Source: Streptosporangiaceae bacterium (GTDB lineage Bacteria; Actinomycetota; Actinomycetes; Streptosporangiales; Streptosporangiaceae). Taken from it: DNA of 6,849 bases. A model generated the notes under the pieces. It made no database searches, had not been told where the DNA came from, and was given only the letters and a program-made list of their open reading frames with translations. Shown here one piece after another: positions 5,891-6,849 of the stretch; positions within the stretch are counted from its first letter, which is position 1, and each line of letters starts with the position of its first letter. The stretch lies in assembly GCA_030050125.1 (NCBI GenBank), contig JASIJN010000317.1, forward strand, positions 1 to 6,849, given 5' to 3'. Position numbers and translations under genes: made by a program.

Positions 5891-6516
5891 CAGCCTGCGG
5901 GCAGGGCCTGGGAACGGGCGGCTTTCGCGGCCTGGAACCGGCGCGCGACGTCGGGCCAGTTGACCACGCTCCACAGCCGGCCGACGTAGTCCGGGCGGAC
6001 GTTGTAGTACTGCAGGTAGTAGGCGTGCTCCCAGGCATCGAACACCAGCAGCGGCGTCGAGCCCACGCCGACGTTGCCGTGGTGATCATAGATCTGCTCG
6101 ATGATCAGCTTGCCCGACACCGGCTCGTAGCCGAGCACTCCCCAGCCCGAGCCCTGCACTCCGGTCGTTGCCGTTGACAGCCGCTTGCTGAACGCCTCGA
6201 ACGAGCCGAAGTGCTCGTTGATCGCTTCGGCCAGCTCTCCGTCGGGCCGGTCGCCGCCGTCGGGTGAAAGGTTCCGCCAGAAGATCGAGTGCAGTACGTG
6301 CCCGGACAGGTTGAACGCCAGCGCCTTCTCCAGGCCCACCGTGGTCACCGGGCTGGCCGACTCCCCGGCCTCGGCCAACTGCTCCAGGGTGTCGTTGGCG
6401 CCCTTGACGTAGGCGGCGTGGTGCTTGTCATGGTGCAGTTCCATGATCTGGCCGGTCAGCGCCGGCTCCAGCGCGCTGTAGTCATAGGGAAGATCGGGGA
6501 GGGTGTAAGCGGCCAT
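5890..6516 (-). CDS. sodF: superoxide dismutase, Fe/Mn family (SodF-like)
   Basis: This 208-residue cytoplasmic enzyme converts superoxide to O2 and H2O2. Metal ligands are H28 (MELHHDKHH), H76 (HVLHSIFW), D160 and H164 in the family signature D-A-W-E-H-A-Y-Y (160-167). The full length and opening ([15 protein letters not shown]) match Streptomyces SodF proteins as I remember them. YDHHGN at 143-148 carries H145, the position where Mycobacterium tuberculosis SodA also has His instead of the Gln of many Mn enzymes; the next residue, H146, is Gln in the Streptomyces SodF I recall. Fe is likely but the metal cannot be proven from sequence. The start is backed by AAGGAG six bases before the ATG. 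It is first in a two-gene unit with the small protein at 5630-5890. A Nur-box-like site in its promoter region suggests nickel-dependent repression, as known for sodF in Streptomyces coelicolor. Confidence 0.96.
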   Translation of the reverse strand: MAAYTLPDLPYDYSALEPALTGQIMELHHDKHHAAYVKGANDTLEQLAEAGESASPVTTVGLEKALAFNLSGHVLHSIFWRNLSPDGGDRPDGELAEAINEHFGSFEAFSKRLSTATTGVQGSGWGVLGYEPVSGKLIIEQIYDHHGNVGVGSTPLLVFDAWEHAYYLQYYNVRPDYVGRLWSVVNWPDVARRFQAAKAARSQALPAG

Positions 6517-6524
6517 CCGCTGCT

Positions 6525-6542
6525 CCTTATCTGCCTTATCTG
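6525..6542 (-). repeat. tandem 9-bp duplication carrying the sodF ribosome binding site
   Basis: Two perfect copies of CAGATAAGG (minus strand) sit directly before sodF. The copy nearer the gene supplies AAGGAG for ribosome binding; the other provides a second AAGG nine bases further upstream. Confidence 0.7.
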
Positions 6543-6606
6543 CCGTCTCGGTCGCTGCGCCGCCGTCCTGATCGCGAGTTAGTGCTAGCTGCTTGCAACT
6601 TTTAGC

Positions 6607-6627
6607 TGCAAGATATTCGCAACTATA
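6607..6627 (-). promoter_or_regulatory. sodF promoter -10 with overlapping Nur-box-like operator
   Basis: The plus-strand sequence TGCAA-GATAT-TCGCAA (6607-6622) fits the Nur box of Streptomyces (recalled as tGCaa-n5-ttGCaa) with one mismatch. It abuts a good minus-strand -10 box, TATAGT (6627-6622), which places the start of transcription inside the box, near 6614, with about 98 bases of leader. No strong -35 is visible. A further TTGCAA at 6593-6598 makes a 6-bp inverted repeat CTTGCA/TGCAAG with 6607-6612. The region is markedly A+T-rich compared with its surroundings. Confidence 0.5.
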
Positions 6628-6705
6628 CAGTCAGCCGAGCCGCCGCGGGCAGGCGTGGGCCGGCCATTGGCGCGCGCGGTCCGAATTGCCATGGTTGCCG
6701 CAAGC

Positions 6706-6728
6706 ACCTGGGCCTCAAGCCCGCAGGT
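6706..6728 (-). terminator. possible hairpin between the upstream gene and the sodF promoter
   Basis: ACCTGGGC pairs with GCCC-GC-AGGT across a five-base loop with a two-base bulge. It lies about 43 bp beyond the stop codon of the gene entering from the right edge. There is no T tract, so this is a weak call. The rest of 6630-6770 shows no gene I can support. Confidence 0.2.
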
Positions 6729-6770
6729 GGCGGTGCGCACCGGCCATACGGCCCACCGCCGGCTGGGCGG

Positions 6771-6848
6771 TCATAGCGCCTGCGCCTGACGCAGCAGCCA
6801 GCGAGCCCAGTCGCTACCCTCCCCCTCGGGGGCAACGGTGATGATGAT
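6771..6848 (-). CDS. C-terminal end of an unidentified gene (runs off right edge)
   Basis: An open minus-strand frame enters from the right edge and ends at TGA (6773-6771), giving 25 residues: IIITVAPEGEGSDWARW followed by LLRQAQAL. About 80% of third positions are G or C, and the sequence reads as a beta strand, a short acidic loop and an amphipathic C-terminal helix, as real protein ends often do. The fragment is too short to name a family. The strand and spacing fit a separate upstream unit, because a promoter-like region and a possible hairpin separate it from sodF. Confidence 0.45.
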   Translation of the reverse strand: MIITVAPEGEGSDWARWLLRQAQAL

Positions 6849-6849
6849 C

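Noticed and set aside
5891..5974. 28-residue N-terminal extension of the small protein
   Set aside because: It lies entirely inside the SOD C-terminal coding region and is Arg/Pro-rich, typical of an out-of-frame shadow.
6593..6841. Plus-strand open frame of 82 codons at the right end
   Set aside because: It runs through the A+T-rich sodF promoter and has low-complexity Arg/Pro/Ala content. The minus-strand C-terminal fragment explains the edge better.
1..6849. CRISPR arrays, tRNA genes, insertion sequence ends or attachment sites
   Set aside because: I looked for regularly spaced repeats, cloverleaf-like segments and terminal inverted repeats with a transposase and found none.

Overview
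The window is high-GC DNA with strong G/C bias at third codon positions, typical of an actinomycete (Streptomyces or a relative). Every gene I can support lies on the minus strand, so the window reads right to left. I found no rRNA, tRNA, CRISPR array or insertion sequence. I saw no in-frame TTA leucine codon in the called genes, so bldA dependence is not expected.

Right part (about 6849 to 5071): the 3' end of an unidentified gene, an intergenic region with a Nur-box-like operator, an Fe/Mn-family superoxide dismutase (SodF type), a small unknown protein that starts on the SOD stop codon, and a Fur-family metalloregulator that appears to be leaderless and resembles the nickel-responsive Nur. 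This looks like a metal and oxidative-stress module. A small cupin protein (5011 to 4652) follows and is not clearly tied to either side.

Left part (4377 to 1): a tightly packed probable operon and the main point of interest. Its order is a stand-alone NRPS adenylation domain, a stand-alone peptidyl carrier protein (GTGA overlap), a SyrB2-type non-haem Fe(II)/2-oxoglutarate halogenase (ATGA overlap), an MFS exporter (46-bp gap), and the 5' end of an unidentified gene (8-bp overlap) that runs off the left edge. The adenylation domain carries the ten-residue code D-F-W-N-V-G-M-V-H-K, which is the L-threonine signature. The halogenase has the diagnostic His-Gln-Ala in place of His-x-Asp.

The inferred pathway is: L-Thr is adenylated, loaded on the carrier protein, and chlorinated at C4 while tethered. 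It is then released or transferred by an enzyme not seen here, possibly the truncated left gene, and exported or tolerated through the MFS protein. The product would be 4-chloro-L-threonine or a peptide containing it. The enzyme set is SyrB1/SyrB2-like in chemistry but split into A and T proteins like the CytC1/CytC2/CytC3 system of a streptomycete. No condensation domain or thioesterase is visible, so whether the end product is a free amino acid or a peptide cannot be decided from this window.
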